DNA of 64,000 nt from Actinomycetes bacterium (lineage in GTDB: Bacteria > Actinomycetota > Acidimicrobiia > Acidimicrobiales > Ilumatobacteraceae), in the NCBI GenBank assembly GCA_029782355.1, contig JAKOUY010000011.1, positions 372,001 to 436,000 of the forward strand. The letters are read 5' to 3'. How positions within the stretch are numbered: the first letter of the stretch is position 1; each line of letters begins with the position of its first letter. A model generated the notes under the pieces. It saw only the letters and a list, made by a program, of their open reading frames with translations, did no database searches and was not told where the DNA came from. The position numbers were made by a program, and so were the translations under genes. Positions 51,978-60,168 of the stretch are shown piece by piece.

Positions 51978-53806
51978 CAGGTGTCCACGTTCGGACGCTT
52001 CTTGGCGGGACGTGGTGGACCCGGCGGCACGCTGTCCAGGACGGCGGTCAGCCAGCGGCGGGTCTCGGCCGGATCGATCACGTCGTCGATCTCGAACAGG
52101 GAGGCGATGTTCAGCGCCGAGCCGTGCTGATACAGGCGGGCGACCATGTCCTCGAAGACCCGCTGGCGCTCGGCGGGGTCGGCAATGGCGGCCAGTTCGT
52201 TGCGATAGCCGAGACGGACCGCGCCCTCCAACCCCATTCCGCCGAACTCGCCTGTCGGCCAGGCGACGCAGGCCAGCGGCGCCTTGGTGCTGCCGCCCAT
52301 CATCGCCTGGGCTCCGAGGCCGTAGCTCTTGCGCAGCACGACCGACACCATCGGGACGGTGACGTTGGCACCGACGACGAACAGCCGGGCGCAGTGGCGG
52401 ACCAGCGCCGTGCTCTCGGCGTCCGGGCCGACCATCATCCCCGGTGTGTCAACCAGGGTGATCACCGGGAGGTCGAAGGCATCGCACAGCTGCAGGAATC
52501 GGGCTGCCTTGTCGGCACCGTCGCGGTCGATCGCCCCGCCGAGATGGGCCGGGTTGTTGGCCAGCACGCCCACGGCGCGCCCCTCGACGCGGGCCAGCGC
52601 GGTGATCATCCCGGTGCCGAACCCGGCACGCAGCTCCAGCACGCTGCCGGTGTCGAACAGTCCGGTGACCACGGCGCGCACGTCGTAGGCCCGCTTCCGG
52701 TCGAGGGGAACCAGGTCGCGCAGTGCCGCCTGGTCGGGACACGACCACGCCGCCCGGCGTCCGCCGCGCACCAGGCCGAGGTACGACCGGGCCGCCGCCA
52801 CCGCAGCGGCCTCGTCGACCACGGCCACGTCGACCACCCCGTTGCGCCACTGGACGTCGAGCGGACCGATCGCCGTCGGCTCGTGCACCCCGAGGCCCCC
52901 GCCCTCGATCATCGCCGGGCCGCCCATGCCGATGTTCGAGCCCTCCGTGGCGATCACCACGTCGCAGCACCCCAGCAGCGCCGCGTTGCCGGCGAAGCAG
53001 TATCCGGTGGTGATCCCGATTAACGGCACCAGACCACTGAGCCGGGCGAAGAGCAGGAACGCCAGGCAGTCCAGCCCGCTGACGCCGAGCTGATCGGTGT
53101 CCCCCGGACGGCCTCCGCCACCTTCGGCGAAGAGGATCACGGGCAGGCGCAGCTGGGCGGCGAGCTCGAACAGGCGGTCCTTCTTGCGATGGTTCTGGGT
53201 GCCCTGCGTGCCGGCCAGCACCATGTAGTCGTAGGACACCACCACGACCTGGATCCCATCCACGGTGGCCAACCCACCGATCATCCCGTCGGCCGGCGTG
53301 CGGGCGATCAGCTCGTCCACCGGGCGGCGGCGGCGTTGGGCGGCGATGGTCACGGCGCCGTACTCGACCAGGGAACCTGGGTCGACCAGGTCGGCCACGT
53401 TCTCCCGAGCGGTGCGTCGCCCGCCGTCGTGGCGCCGGGCGACGGACTCCGGCCGGGCGGCATCCGTCCCCGCCGCCCGGCGGGCCAGGACCTCGGCCAG
53501 GTCCGGGCGGATCTCGGGCGACGCGTCGACCACCGCCCCGTCGGCGTCACCGGCACCGGATGGGCGTCCGGCAACGGGCTCGGCCGTGGCGTCGAGGCCG
53601 ATCACCGCGGCCCCGGCGGGCACGGCCTGCCCCGGCCGGAGGTGGATCACCGTCACCCGCCCGGACACCGGCGACCGCACCGGATGATGCATCTTCATCG
53701 ACTCCACCAGGGCCACCTGCTGACCGGCGCGCACGGCATCGCCGAGGGCGACGTCGACGCTGACCACGGTTCCCAGCACCGGGGATGTCGCCTCGACCTC
53801 GCTCAC
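51974..53806 (-). CDS. Biotinyl domain fused to acyl-CoA carboxyltransferase
   Basis: 610 residues. Residues 1-75 form a biotinyl/lipoyl domain with the biotinylation motif ESMKM (Lys38). A disordered linker (about 76-115) follows, then a complete carboxyltransferase with both CoA-binding halves (AEGGGGRPGDTDQLG, FAGNAALLGCCDVVIATEGSNIGMGG; VDTPGMMVGPDAESTALVRH, KSYGLGAQAMMGG). Usual actinobacterial systems put the carrier domain with biotin carboxylase, so the order carrier-transferase is unusual. No biotin carboxylase gene is near. GTG 53806 is supported by TAGCGT 8 nt upstream. Confidence 0.85.
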   Translation of the reverse strand: MSEVEATSPVLGTVVSVDVALGDAVRAGQQVALVESMKMHHPVRSPVSGRVTVIHLRPGQAVPAGAAVIGLDATAEPVAGRPSGAGDADGAVVDASPEIRPDLAEVLARRAAGTDAARPESVARRHDGGRRTARENVADLVDPGSLVEYGAVTIAAQRRRRPVDELIARTPADGMIGGLATVDGIQVVVVSYDYMVLAGTQGTQNHRKKDRLFELAAQLRLPVILFAEGGGGRPGDTDQLGVSGLDCLAFLLFARLSGLVPLIGITTGYCFAGNAALLGCCDVVIATEGSNIGMGGPAMIEGGGLGVHEPTAIGPLDVQWRNGVVDVAVVDEAAAVAAARSYLGLVRGGRRAAWSCPDQAALRDLVPLDRKRAYDVRAVVTGLFDTGSVLELRAGFGTGMITALARVEGRAVGVLANNPAHLGGAIDRDGADKAARFLQLCDAFDLPVITLVDTPGMMVGPDAESTALVRHCARLFVVGANVTVPMVSVVLRKSYGLGAQAMMGGSTKAPLACVAWPTGEFGGMGLEGAVRLGYRNELAAIADPAERQRVFEDMVARLYQHGSALNIASLFEIDDVIDPAETRRWLTAVLDSVPPGPPRPAKKRPNVDTW

Positions 53807-53814
53807 CGTCGAGG

Positions 53815-53820
53815 ACGCTA
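53815..53820 (-). promoter_or_regulatory. Candidate -10 element of the biotinyl-carboxyltransferase gene
   Basis: TAGCGT, 8 nt before GTG 53806, in a 42-bp spacer shared with the LigD-polymerase gene. Confidence 0.5.
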
Positions 53821-53836
53821 CCCGGTCACCGTCCTC

Positions 53837-53842
53837 TAGGGT
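53837..53842 (+). promoter_or_regulatory. Candidate -10 element of the LigD-polymerase gene
   Basis: TAGGGT, 6 nt before GTG 53849. Confidence 0.5.
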
Positions 53843-53848
53843 CGGGAG

Positions 53849-54883
53849 GTGCCCCGCGCCGACGCATCGCCACCCGTCGAGTTGGAGGTCGCCGGCCGGA
53901 CCGTCCCGATCACCAATCCGGACAAGGTGTTCTTCGCCGAGCACGGCGACACGAAGCTCGATCTGGTCCACTACTACCTGTCGATCGGCGAAGCGGTCCT
54001 GCGCCAGATGGCCGACCGTCCGGTCCTGCTGCAGCGCTTCCCCAACGGGGCGAGCGGCAGCAACTTCTTCCAGAAGCGGGTCCCCGACGGCGCCCCCGCC
54101 TGGCTGCACACGACGGTGGTCAGCACACCCAACGGGACGACGTCCAACGCCCTGGTGCTGGCCGACCTGGCCCACCTCGTCTGGGCGGTCAACCTCGGCT
54201 GCCTCGGGTTCCACTCGTGGCCGTTTCGCGCCTCCCGGCCGGACGACTGCGACGAGCTGCGCATCGACCTCGACCCCGGTCCGGGCACGACGTTCCCGAT
54301 GGCCCAGGAGGCCGCCGCCCTGACCAAGGAGCTGTTCGACGAGCGCGGGGTCCGGGCCTTCGTCAAGACCACCGGGAACCGCGGCCTGCACGTCTACGTG
54401 CGCCTGGCTGGCGGGCACGACTCGGTGGCCGTGCGCGCTGCGGCCGTGGCCGTCGCCCGCGAGTTGGAGCGTCGCCGCCCCGACCTGGTCACTGCGGCAT
54501 GGTGGAAGGAGCAGCGCGGCGCCCGGATCTTCGTCGACTTCAACCAGAACGCCCCGCACAAGACCGTGTTCTCGCCGTGGTCGGTGCGCGCCCACCCGTG
54601 GGCTCCGGTCTCCTGCCCGTTCGCATGGGACGAGCTGGAGACCATCGAGCCGCGGCAGCTGACCATCCGCTCGGTCCCGGGCCGGGTCCACGGGCACGGC
54701 GACCCCTGGGCGACCATCGACGACGTCCCACAGCCGCTCGAGCCGCTGCTGGAGATGGTCGCTGCCGATCAGGCCGCCGGCCTGGCGGACGCCCCCTGGC
54801 CGCCCGTCTACCCGAAGATGGCCGGCGAGCCTCCGCGGGTGGCCCCCAGCCGGGCCAAGAAGTCCGCGCCGACGGACAGCTGA
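53849..54883 (+). CDS. Stand-alone LigD-type polymerase/primase domain protein
   Basis: 344 residues matching the polymerase domain of the bacterial end-joining ligase LigD (archaeo-eukaryotic primase fold). Catalytic metal-binding pair Asp140 and Asp142 in RIDLDPGPG; further blocks PVLLQRFPNG, KTTGNRGLHVYVRL and the VDFNQNAPHKTVFSPWSVR segment that contacts nucleotide. No ligase or nuclease domain is present and no ku gene is nearby, so it may act in end joining or gap filling with partners elsewhere. Basic C-terminus. Confidence 0.9.
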   Translation: MPRADASPPVELEVAGRTVPITNPDKVFFAEHGDTKLDLVHYYLSIGEAVLRQMADRPVLLQRFPNGASGSNFFQKRVPDGAPAWLHTTVVSTPNGTTSNALVLADLAHLVWAVNLGCLGFHSWPFRASRPDDCDELRIDLDPGPGTTFPMAQEAAALTKELFDERGVRAFVKTTGNRGLHVYVRLAGGHDSVAVRAAAVAVARELERRRPDLVTAAWWKEQRGARIFVDFNQNAPHKTVFSPWSVRAHPWAPVSCPFAWDELETIEPRQLTIRSVPGRVHGHGDPWATIDDVPQPLEPLLEMVAADQAAGLADAPWPPVYPKMAGEPPRVAPSRAKKSAPTDS

Positions 54884-54905
54884 CGTCCCCGGCGCCGGCG
54901 GTGCG

Positions 54906-55532
54906 CTACAGGCCCAACTCGGCGGCCCGCGCCATCACCCGCTCGCGCTCGTCGCCGATGGTGGTCGAGTCGCCGTGGCCGGTGTGCACGACGGTGTGAT
55001 CGGGCAGGGCCAGCAAGCGGTCGCGGATCGAGCGCAGGATCGTCGGCTCGTCGCTGTAGCTGCGCCCGGTGGCTCCCGGCCCACCGCAGAACAGGGTGTC
55101 GCCGCTGAACACCACCCCGCTGCCGGCGTCGTGCAAGCAGCAGCACCCCGGAGAGTGGCCCGGCGTGTGCAGCACGGCCACCTCGTGACCGGCGACGGAG
55201 ATCGCCGTCTGCGGCTCGAGGTCGCCGTCGGGCTGGGCTGCTGGCCAGACCACGTCCCACAGCATGCGATCGGCGGGATGCAGCAGCACCGGTGCGTCGA
55301 GGGCGTCGCGCAGCGGGACCGCCACGTTGATGTGGTCGTTGTGCCCGTGGGTCAGCACGATCGCCCGGACCCGGCGGCCGTTCACTGCGTTGACGATCGG
55401 GCCGGCGTCGTGGGCGGCGTCGACGACGACCACCTCGCGGTCGTCGCCGACGATCCAGATGTTGTTGGTGACCGCCCACTCCCCACCATCGAGGGCGAAG
55501 GTCCCGTCGGTGGTGACCAGTTCGATGCCCAT
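54906..55532 (-). CDS. MBL-fold hydrolase, candidate S-formylmycothiol hydrolase
   Basis: 208 residues with metal motif H62-G-H64-N-D66-H67, VLHTPGHSPG and FSGDTLFCGGPGATG. It begins 11 bp after the MscR-like dehydrogenase gene. The same pairing occurs in mycobacteria, where an MBL gene follows mscR. By context it could hydrolyse S-formylmycothiol to formate and mycothiol, finishing formaldehyde detoxification. This assignment is inference from position. ATG 55532 chosen at the start of similarity. Confidence 0.8.
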   Translation of the reverse strand: MGIELVTTDGTFALDGGEWAVTNNIWIVGDDREVVVVDAAHDAGPIVNAVNGRRVRAIVLTHGHNDHINVAVPLRDALDAPVLLHPADRMLWDVVWPAAQPDGDLEPQTAISVAGHEVAVLHTPGHSPGCCCLHDAGSGVVFSGDTLFCGGPGATGRSYSDEPTILRSIRDRLLALPDHTVVHTGHGDSTTIGDERERVMARAAELGL

Positions 55533-55543
55533 CGAGTCGCCGC

Positions 55544-56629
55544 CTACAGCACCACGACGCTGCGCAGCACCTCGCCGCGCTCCATCTTGTGGAAGGCCTC
55601 CTCGACCCCGTCCAGGCCGATCGTCTCGGAGACGAACTTGTCCAGCGGCAGACGGCCCTGGCGGTAGAGGTCGATGAGCATCGGGAAGTCGCGCGACGGC
55701 AGGCAATCGCCGTACCAGCTGCTCTTCAGCGCTCCACCCCGGCCGAAGACCTCGATGAACGGCAACTCCAGGGTCATGTCCGGGCGGGGCACGCCGACGA
55801 GGACCACCGTCCCGGCGAGGTCACGCGACTCGAATGCCTGGCGGTACACCGCCGGGTTGCCGACGGCCTCGATGCACACATCGGCGCCGTTGCCGTTGGT
55901 CACCGACTTGACGAACTCGACGGCGTCGTGCTGCGCGGCGTTGACGGTGTGGGTCGCGCCGAACTCCTTGGCCCACTCCAGCTTCCGATCGTCGACGTCG
56001 ACGGCCACGATCGTGTGCGCCCCGGCCAGGCGGGCGCCGGCGATGGCCGCGTCGCCCACCCCACCACAGCCGAACACGGCCACTGAATCGCCGCGGCCCA
56101 CTCCGCCGGTGTTGATGGCCGCGCCGATCCCGGCCATCACCCCGCACCCCAGCAGCCCGGCGGTCGAGGCCGGCGCGGCCTGGTCGACCTTGGTGCACTG
56201 CCCGGCGGCGACCAGCGTCTTGTCGGCGAAGGCACCGATGCCGAGGGCCGGGGACAGCACGGTGCCGTCCTCCAGGGTCATCTTCTGCGTGGCGTTGAAG
56301 GTGCTGAAGCAGTACCACGGCCGGCCGCGCAGGCAGCTGCGGCAGGTGCCGCACACCGCCCGCCAGTTGAGGATGACGAAGTCGCCGGGGGCCACGTTGG
56401 TCACCCCCTCACCGACCGCCTCGACCACGCCCGCCGCCTCGTGGCCGAGCAGGAACGGGAAGTCGTCGTTGATCCCGCCCTCGCGGTAGTGCAGGTCGGT
56501 GTGACACACCCCGCAGGCCTCGACCTTGACGACCGCCTCACCCGGACCCGGATCGGGGATGACGACGGTTTCGATGGTGACGGGCGCACCCTTGCTGCGG
56601 GCGATGACGCCGCGGACCTGCTGTGACAT
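55544..56629 (-). CDS. mscR: S-(hydroxymethyl)mycothiol dehydrogenase (MscR-like)
   Basis: 361-residue zinc alcohol dehydrogenase of class III type. Catalytic zinc segment with Cys39 and His63-Glu64 ([17 protein letters not shown]); structural zinc Cys93, 96, 99 and 107 ([15 protein letters not shown]). NAD-binding [10 protein letters not shown]. The sequence pattern [17 protein letters not shown]...[10 protein letters not shown] is that of mycothiol-dependent formaldehyde dehydrogenases. It oxidises the spontaneous formaldehyde-mycothiol adduct with NAD. GAAGGAGG site before ATG 56629 and TAGTGT further upstream. Confidence 0.9.
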   Translation of the reverse strand: MSQQVRGVIARSKGAPVTIETVVIPDPGPGEAVVKVEACGVCHTDLHYREGGINDDFPFLLGHEAAGVVEAVGEGVTNVAPGDFVILNWRAVCGTCRSCLRGRPWYCFSTFNATQKMTLEDGTVLSPALGIGAFADKTLVAAGQCTKVDQAAPASTAGLLGCGVMAGIGAAINTGGVGRGDSVAVFGCGGVGDAAIAGARLAGAHTIVAVDVDDRKLEWAKEFGATHTVNAAQHDAVEFVKSVTNGNGADVCIEAVGNPAVYRQAFESRDLAGTVVLVGVPRPDMTLELPFIEVFGRGGALKSSWYGDCLPSRDFPMLIDLYRQGRLPLDKFVSETIGLDGVEEAFHKMERGEVLRSVVVL

Positions 56630-56698
56630 GACGAGGCCTCCTTCGGCGCACACACTACTGACGGCGTCCGGCGCCACCCCGGCCACTCGGCCGGCCGG

Positions 56699-58981
56699 TC
56701 ACCGGGCCAGGGCGGCGCGCAGCGCCACGTCGACGTAGGGCACCAGCAGGCGGGCGGTGGCCGAGGTGATGTGGCTGTCGTCGCGATAGGCGAGGACGTT
56801 GCCGACGATGACCGGGCAGGCCTTCGCCGTGCACAACCAGTCCGACGTCGGGATGAAGGACGCCTGGTGGGCGGTGGCGGCGCGCTGCTCGGCAGCCAGC
56901 CGGCCGGGACGGGTGGCCTGTTGGCGGGTCATCACGCACGACCGCACGGCCCGGACGTGCGACGACACGCAGCTGGGGATGTCCCCCACCGGCGTCGGCG
57001 TGTCGCCGAGCACCAGGATCTGGCGGGCCAGCGGGCGCATCGCCGTGAGCGTGTCGTTCAGACCACGCTCCCACGCCCGATCCGGCGACATCGAACCGGT
57101 CCAGCCGGCGGCCTTGTACCGATAGCCGGACATGACCACGAGATCGGGATGCAGCTGGCCGATCCTGGCGACCACGTTGTCCCGCCAGGTGAAGCACTCC
57201 GTGGTCATCTCCTGGGTGGGGATCGCCGCCGACGGGCACCGCTTCTTGGTCATCACCACCAGCCGCCACCGGTGCCGCTCGGCGACGAGGCGCATCGCCT
57301 CGAACCACTGGGCGGCGTGGGAGTCGCCGTAGAGCACCACGGTCGTGGTCCCGTTGGGGTCGCCGTACACGCACGGCTTGGGGACCGATTGACCCGGATC
57401 GAGGATGCAGCCGTTGTCGTACACCGCCGGCTTGTCGCCGCGCACCCGCCCGAGTCCCGGATTCAGGTTGGCCGGGACCTGGGTGATGCCCACCGATTGG
57501 GCCAGGAGCGGCTGGTTGGCGGCGATCAGCCGGTCGAGCTCGTCCAGCAGGGCGGCCTGGCCGCCGGGGGCCGCCACCGTGCGCGGGCTGGAGGCGGCCG
57601 GTCCGGCCGGGGCAGTCGATCCGGTCGTTCCTGGCGAGGCGGCGGGTCCCGTCGAACCGGTCGGTCCGGGCTGAACGGAGGGCGGGGAGGACGTCGGCCC
57701 GCTTGGGGACGTCGGGCCGGATGACGGAGCGGTCGCCGAGCCCGGGATGCCGACCGCATCGCCGGTCACCGTGATCAGCGTCGGCGCGGCCACGACCGTG
57801 GTGGTCGACAACTCGGGGCGGGCCACCATCGTCACCACGGCGACGCCGAGCGCGCCCGCCACCATCCACGCCCCGGCGGCGTAGCTGCGCGCCGGGACCT
57901 CGGCGAGGTACGCCGAGTGCCGAACCGGGTGCTCCACGAGCCGGTAGGAGACCGCCGAGACGGCCAGCGTGCCGGCCAGCACCCCGAGCCGGGCGCCGAC
58001 GGACAGCGGGCCGTACCGAGCGTCGAGCATGACCAGCGCCGGCCAGTGCCACAGGTAGATCGCGTAGCTGCGCGCACCGACCCACTGCAGCGGGGCGGCG
58101 GACAGCACCACGGCCGGGCCGGCCGACCGGGATCGGACGCCGGCGACGATCACCGCCGCGGTGCCCAGCACCGGCACCAGCGCGGCAACCCCGGGGAACG
58201 GGGTGCGGTCGGTCATGCCCACCGCGCTGGCCAGCACGGCGGCCAATCCCACCCAGCCGGCGAGGTCCACCGTCGTCGGCCGGGCCGCACCGAGCCGGGC
58301 CAGCGCCGGGGCGCCGAGCGCCAACGCGGCACCGGTGAGCAACTCGAAGGCCCGGGTCGGCAGCATGTAGTAGGCGAAGGTGGCGTGCGCTCGGGTCAGG
58401 ACGGCGCTGGCCAGCAGCGACGCCGTCCACCCACCGACGACCACGCCGACCAGCACGGAGCGGGCTCCCGAGCCGGCACGGCGCCCGATCCGCAGCGCCA
58501 CGGCGGTGACCAGCGGCCACACCAGGTAGAACTGCTCCTCGAGCGACAGCGACCAGTCGTGGCGCAGCGGCGAGGGAGCCAGGCCGGCACGGAGGTAGTC
58601 GACGCCCCGGCGGGTCAGGGCCAGGTTCATCGAGAACAGCGACGACCACGTGGCGTCCCATGCCAGATCGCGCTGGGCGAGCGGGTCGATCAGCCAATGG
58701 GCGGCGATCAGCGTGGCAACGATGACGAGGATCGAGGCGGGCAGCAGCCGGCGGATCCGCCGGGCCCAGAAACCGGGCAGCGAGATCCCGCCGCGCCGGG
58801 CGTGCTCCCCGAGCAGCAACCGGGTGATCAGGAACCCGGAGACCACGAAGAACACGTCGACGCCGACGTAACCGCCGTGGAACCCGGCCAGCCGGGCGTG
58901 GTACAGGAGGACGACGCCGACGGCGACGGCCCGCAGGCCCTCGATGTCCGGCCGGAATCGGCCCGGGCCGCCCTCGGTCAC
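56699..58981 (-). CDS. OafA-type membrane acyltransferase fused to SGNH hydrolase domain
   Basis: 760 residues. Residues about 1-345 are the acyltransferase-3 domain with ten transmembrane helices (RFRPDIEGLRAVAVGVVLLYHA, GGYVGVDVFFVVSGFLITRLLL, HDWSLSLEEQFYLVWP). A Pro/Ser/Thr/Gly linker covers about 410-480. The C-terminal SGNH domain has VLYGDSHAAQWFEA (nucleophile Ser) and a DDSHIT catalytic Asp/His box. Such proteins O-acetylate peptidoglycan, polysaccharides or glycolipids outside the membrane. GTG 58981 overlaps the stop of the esterase gene (GTGA). Confidence 0.88.
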   Translation of the reverse strand: MTEGGPGRFRPDIEGLRAVAVGVVLLYHARLAGFHGGYVGVDVFFVVSGFLITRLLLGEHARRGGISLPGFWARRIRRLLPASILVIVATLIAAHWLIDPLAQRDLAWDATWSSLFSMNLALTRRGVDYLRAGLAPSPLRHDWSLSLEEQFYLVWPLVTAVALRIGRRAGSGARSVLVGVVVGGWTASLLASAVLTRAHATFAYYMLPTRAFELLTGAALALGAPALARLGAARPTTVDLAGWVGLAAVLASAVGMTDRTPFPGVAALVPVLGTAAVIVAGVRSRSAGPAVVLSAAPLQWVGARSYAIYLWHWPALVMLDARYGPLSVGARLGVLAGTLAVSAVSYRLVEHPVRHSAYLAEVPARSYAAGAWMVAGALGVAVVTMVARPELSTTTVVAAPTLITVTGDAVGIPGSATAPSSGPTSPSGPTSSPPSVQPGPTGSTGPAASPGTTGSTAPAGPAASSPRTVAAPGGQAALLDELDRLIAANQPLLAQSVGITQVPANLNPGLGRVRGDKPAVYDNGCILDPGQSVPKPCVYGDPNGTTTVVLYGDSHAAQWFEAMRLVAERHRWRLVVMTKKRCPSAAIPTQEMTTECFTWRDNVVARIGQLHPDLVVMSGYRYKAAGWTGSMSPDRAWERGLNDTLTAMRPLARQILVLGDTPTPVGDIPSCVSSHVRAVRSCVMTRQQATRPGRLAAEQRAATAHQASFIPTSDWLCTAKACPVIVGNVLAYRDDSHITSATARLLVPYVDVALRAALAR

Positions 58982-60072
58982 GTCGCCGGGATGGCGAACC
59001 GCTGGAAGAAGCGCCACATCACCTCGTTGGCGGCGAAGGTCAGCGTGGTGTGCGAGTTGGCCATGCCGTGGAGCAGCAGGCTGCCCGGCCAGGTGTGGCC
59101 ACCGCCGTCCACCTGCCAGAGCTGGACGTCGACGCCGACGGGGCAGGCGTAGTCGAACTCGGTCACGTCGGGGTAGGGGTGCGTGGGCGGCGGATCGGCC
59201 GCGCAGCCGGCGCGGCTCGCCCAGGTGGCCACCCGGGACGGGACCGGCGTCGACAGGTCGGCCGGGATCGACGCAGCCGGCACGCTGCCCAGGCTGCCGG
59301 TCCCATCGGCCGAGGGCAGGCTGGCGATCATCGGGCCGAACCCGCCCCGGTAGTCCAGCAGCGGGTCGTCGGTGCCGTGGAAGGCCAGCACCGGCGCCGC
59401 CCGGCTCGGGGTGCAGTCCGCCGGGGCCAGCACCCCGGCGACCATGGCGAAGGCGGCGATCCGGTCGGCCATGTCGCAGGCCAGCCGGGAGGTCATCATC
59501 GCCCCGTTGGACAGCCCGGTGGCGTAGACCCGGGCCAGGTCGACGCAGGCGTGAGCCGTGGCCTGGTCGAGGACGGCGGCCACGAAGGCCACGTCCGCGC
59601 TGTTGCTGGCGACGTCCCAGCGCGGCACCGGGCGCTCGATCTGCGGGGTGACGGTGAGGTACCCGTCGCGATCCCCGTAGGCCGACAAGGCGGTCAGCTG
59701 GTCCTCCATGGCCGCGGTCACCGTGTAGCCGTGCAGGTCGATGATCAGCGGGCGCGGCGTCGACGGGTCGGCTGCCGGCGGGACGTGCAGGAGGTAGTGC
59801 CCGCGCAGCTCTCCCACGGTCAGCGGGTGGTCGCGGTCGCCGGTCGAGGAGGCGATCGAACAGCCGGCGCTGGGGCGCGGCGCCGCGGCGGCGGTGTCCC
59901 CGGCCCCCGGTGTGGTGGGCGCGGTCTGCGCCGCGGCGGCCGCTGGCTCGAGTGCGCCGACGCCGGCCACGACGACCGCGACGACCGTCGCGACGATCCG
60001 GGCACCGCGACCGGCCACGGCGCGCGCCACGTTCCATCCGGCGATCGCTGGCCGGGACGAGGGGCATCGCAT
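58978..60072 (-). CDS. Secreted esterase, PHB depolymerase/LpqC-like
   Basis: 364 residues. Signal peptide with AAAAAQT cleavage region (about residue 45-50), then an alpha/beta-hydrolase: PLIIDLHGYTV (oxyanion), nucleophile in YATGLSNGAMM, catalytic Asp in LAFHGTDDPLLDY and His in DGGGHTWPG. It belongs with polyhydroxybutyrate depolymerase / feruloyl esterase-like proteins. ATG 60072 was chosen as the longest start giving a signal peptide. Coupled to the OafA-SGNH acyltransferase, so the pair may add and remove acyl groups on an envelope polymer. Confidence 0.85.
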   Translation of the reverse strand: MRCPSSRPAIAGWNVARAVAGRGARIVATVVAVVVAGVGALEPAAAAAQTAPTTPGAGDTAAAAPRPSAGCSIASSTGDRDHPLTVGELRGHYLLHVPPAADPSTPRPLIIDLHGYTVTAAMEDQLTALSAYGDRDGYLTVTPQIERPVPRWDVASNSADVAFVAAVLDQATAHACVDLARVYATGLSNGAMMTSRLACDMADRIAAFAMVAGVLAPADCTPSRAAPVLAFHGTDDPLLDYRGGFGPMIASLPSADGTGSLGSVPAASIPADLSTPVPSRVATWASRAGCAADPPPTHPYPDVTEFDYACPVGVDVQLWQVDGGGHTWPGSLLLHGMANSHTTLTFAANEVMWRFFQRFAIPAT

Positions 60073-60156
60073 CGGACCATCGTGGCACAGGCTCCGGTGG
60101 CGGCCCAGCCGCCGGCGGCGTCCCGGCTCGCATCGATCCCCGTCAGACCCCGCTGG

Positions 60157-60162
60157 TACTGT
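60157..60162 (+). promoter_or_regulatory. Candidate -10 element of the second P450 operon
   Basis: TACTGT, 6 nt before ATG 60169. Confidence 0.5.
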
Positions 60163-60168
60163 CAGCCC

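Noticed and set aside
53807-54697. N-terminal extension of the biotinyl-carboxyltransferase to 907 residues
   Set aside because: Antisense to the LigD-type polymerase gene; the biotinyl domain begins at GTG 53806 behind a TAGCGT hexamer.
58982-60133. N-terminal extension of the OafA-SGNH protein to 1144 residues
   Set aside because: Extra part is an out-of-frame reading of the esterase gene; GTG 58981 begins the acyltransferase-3 domain.
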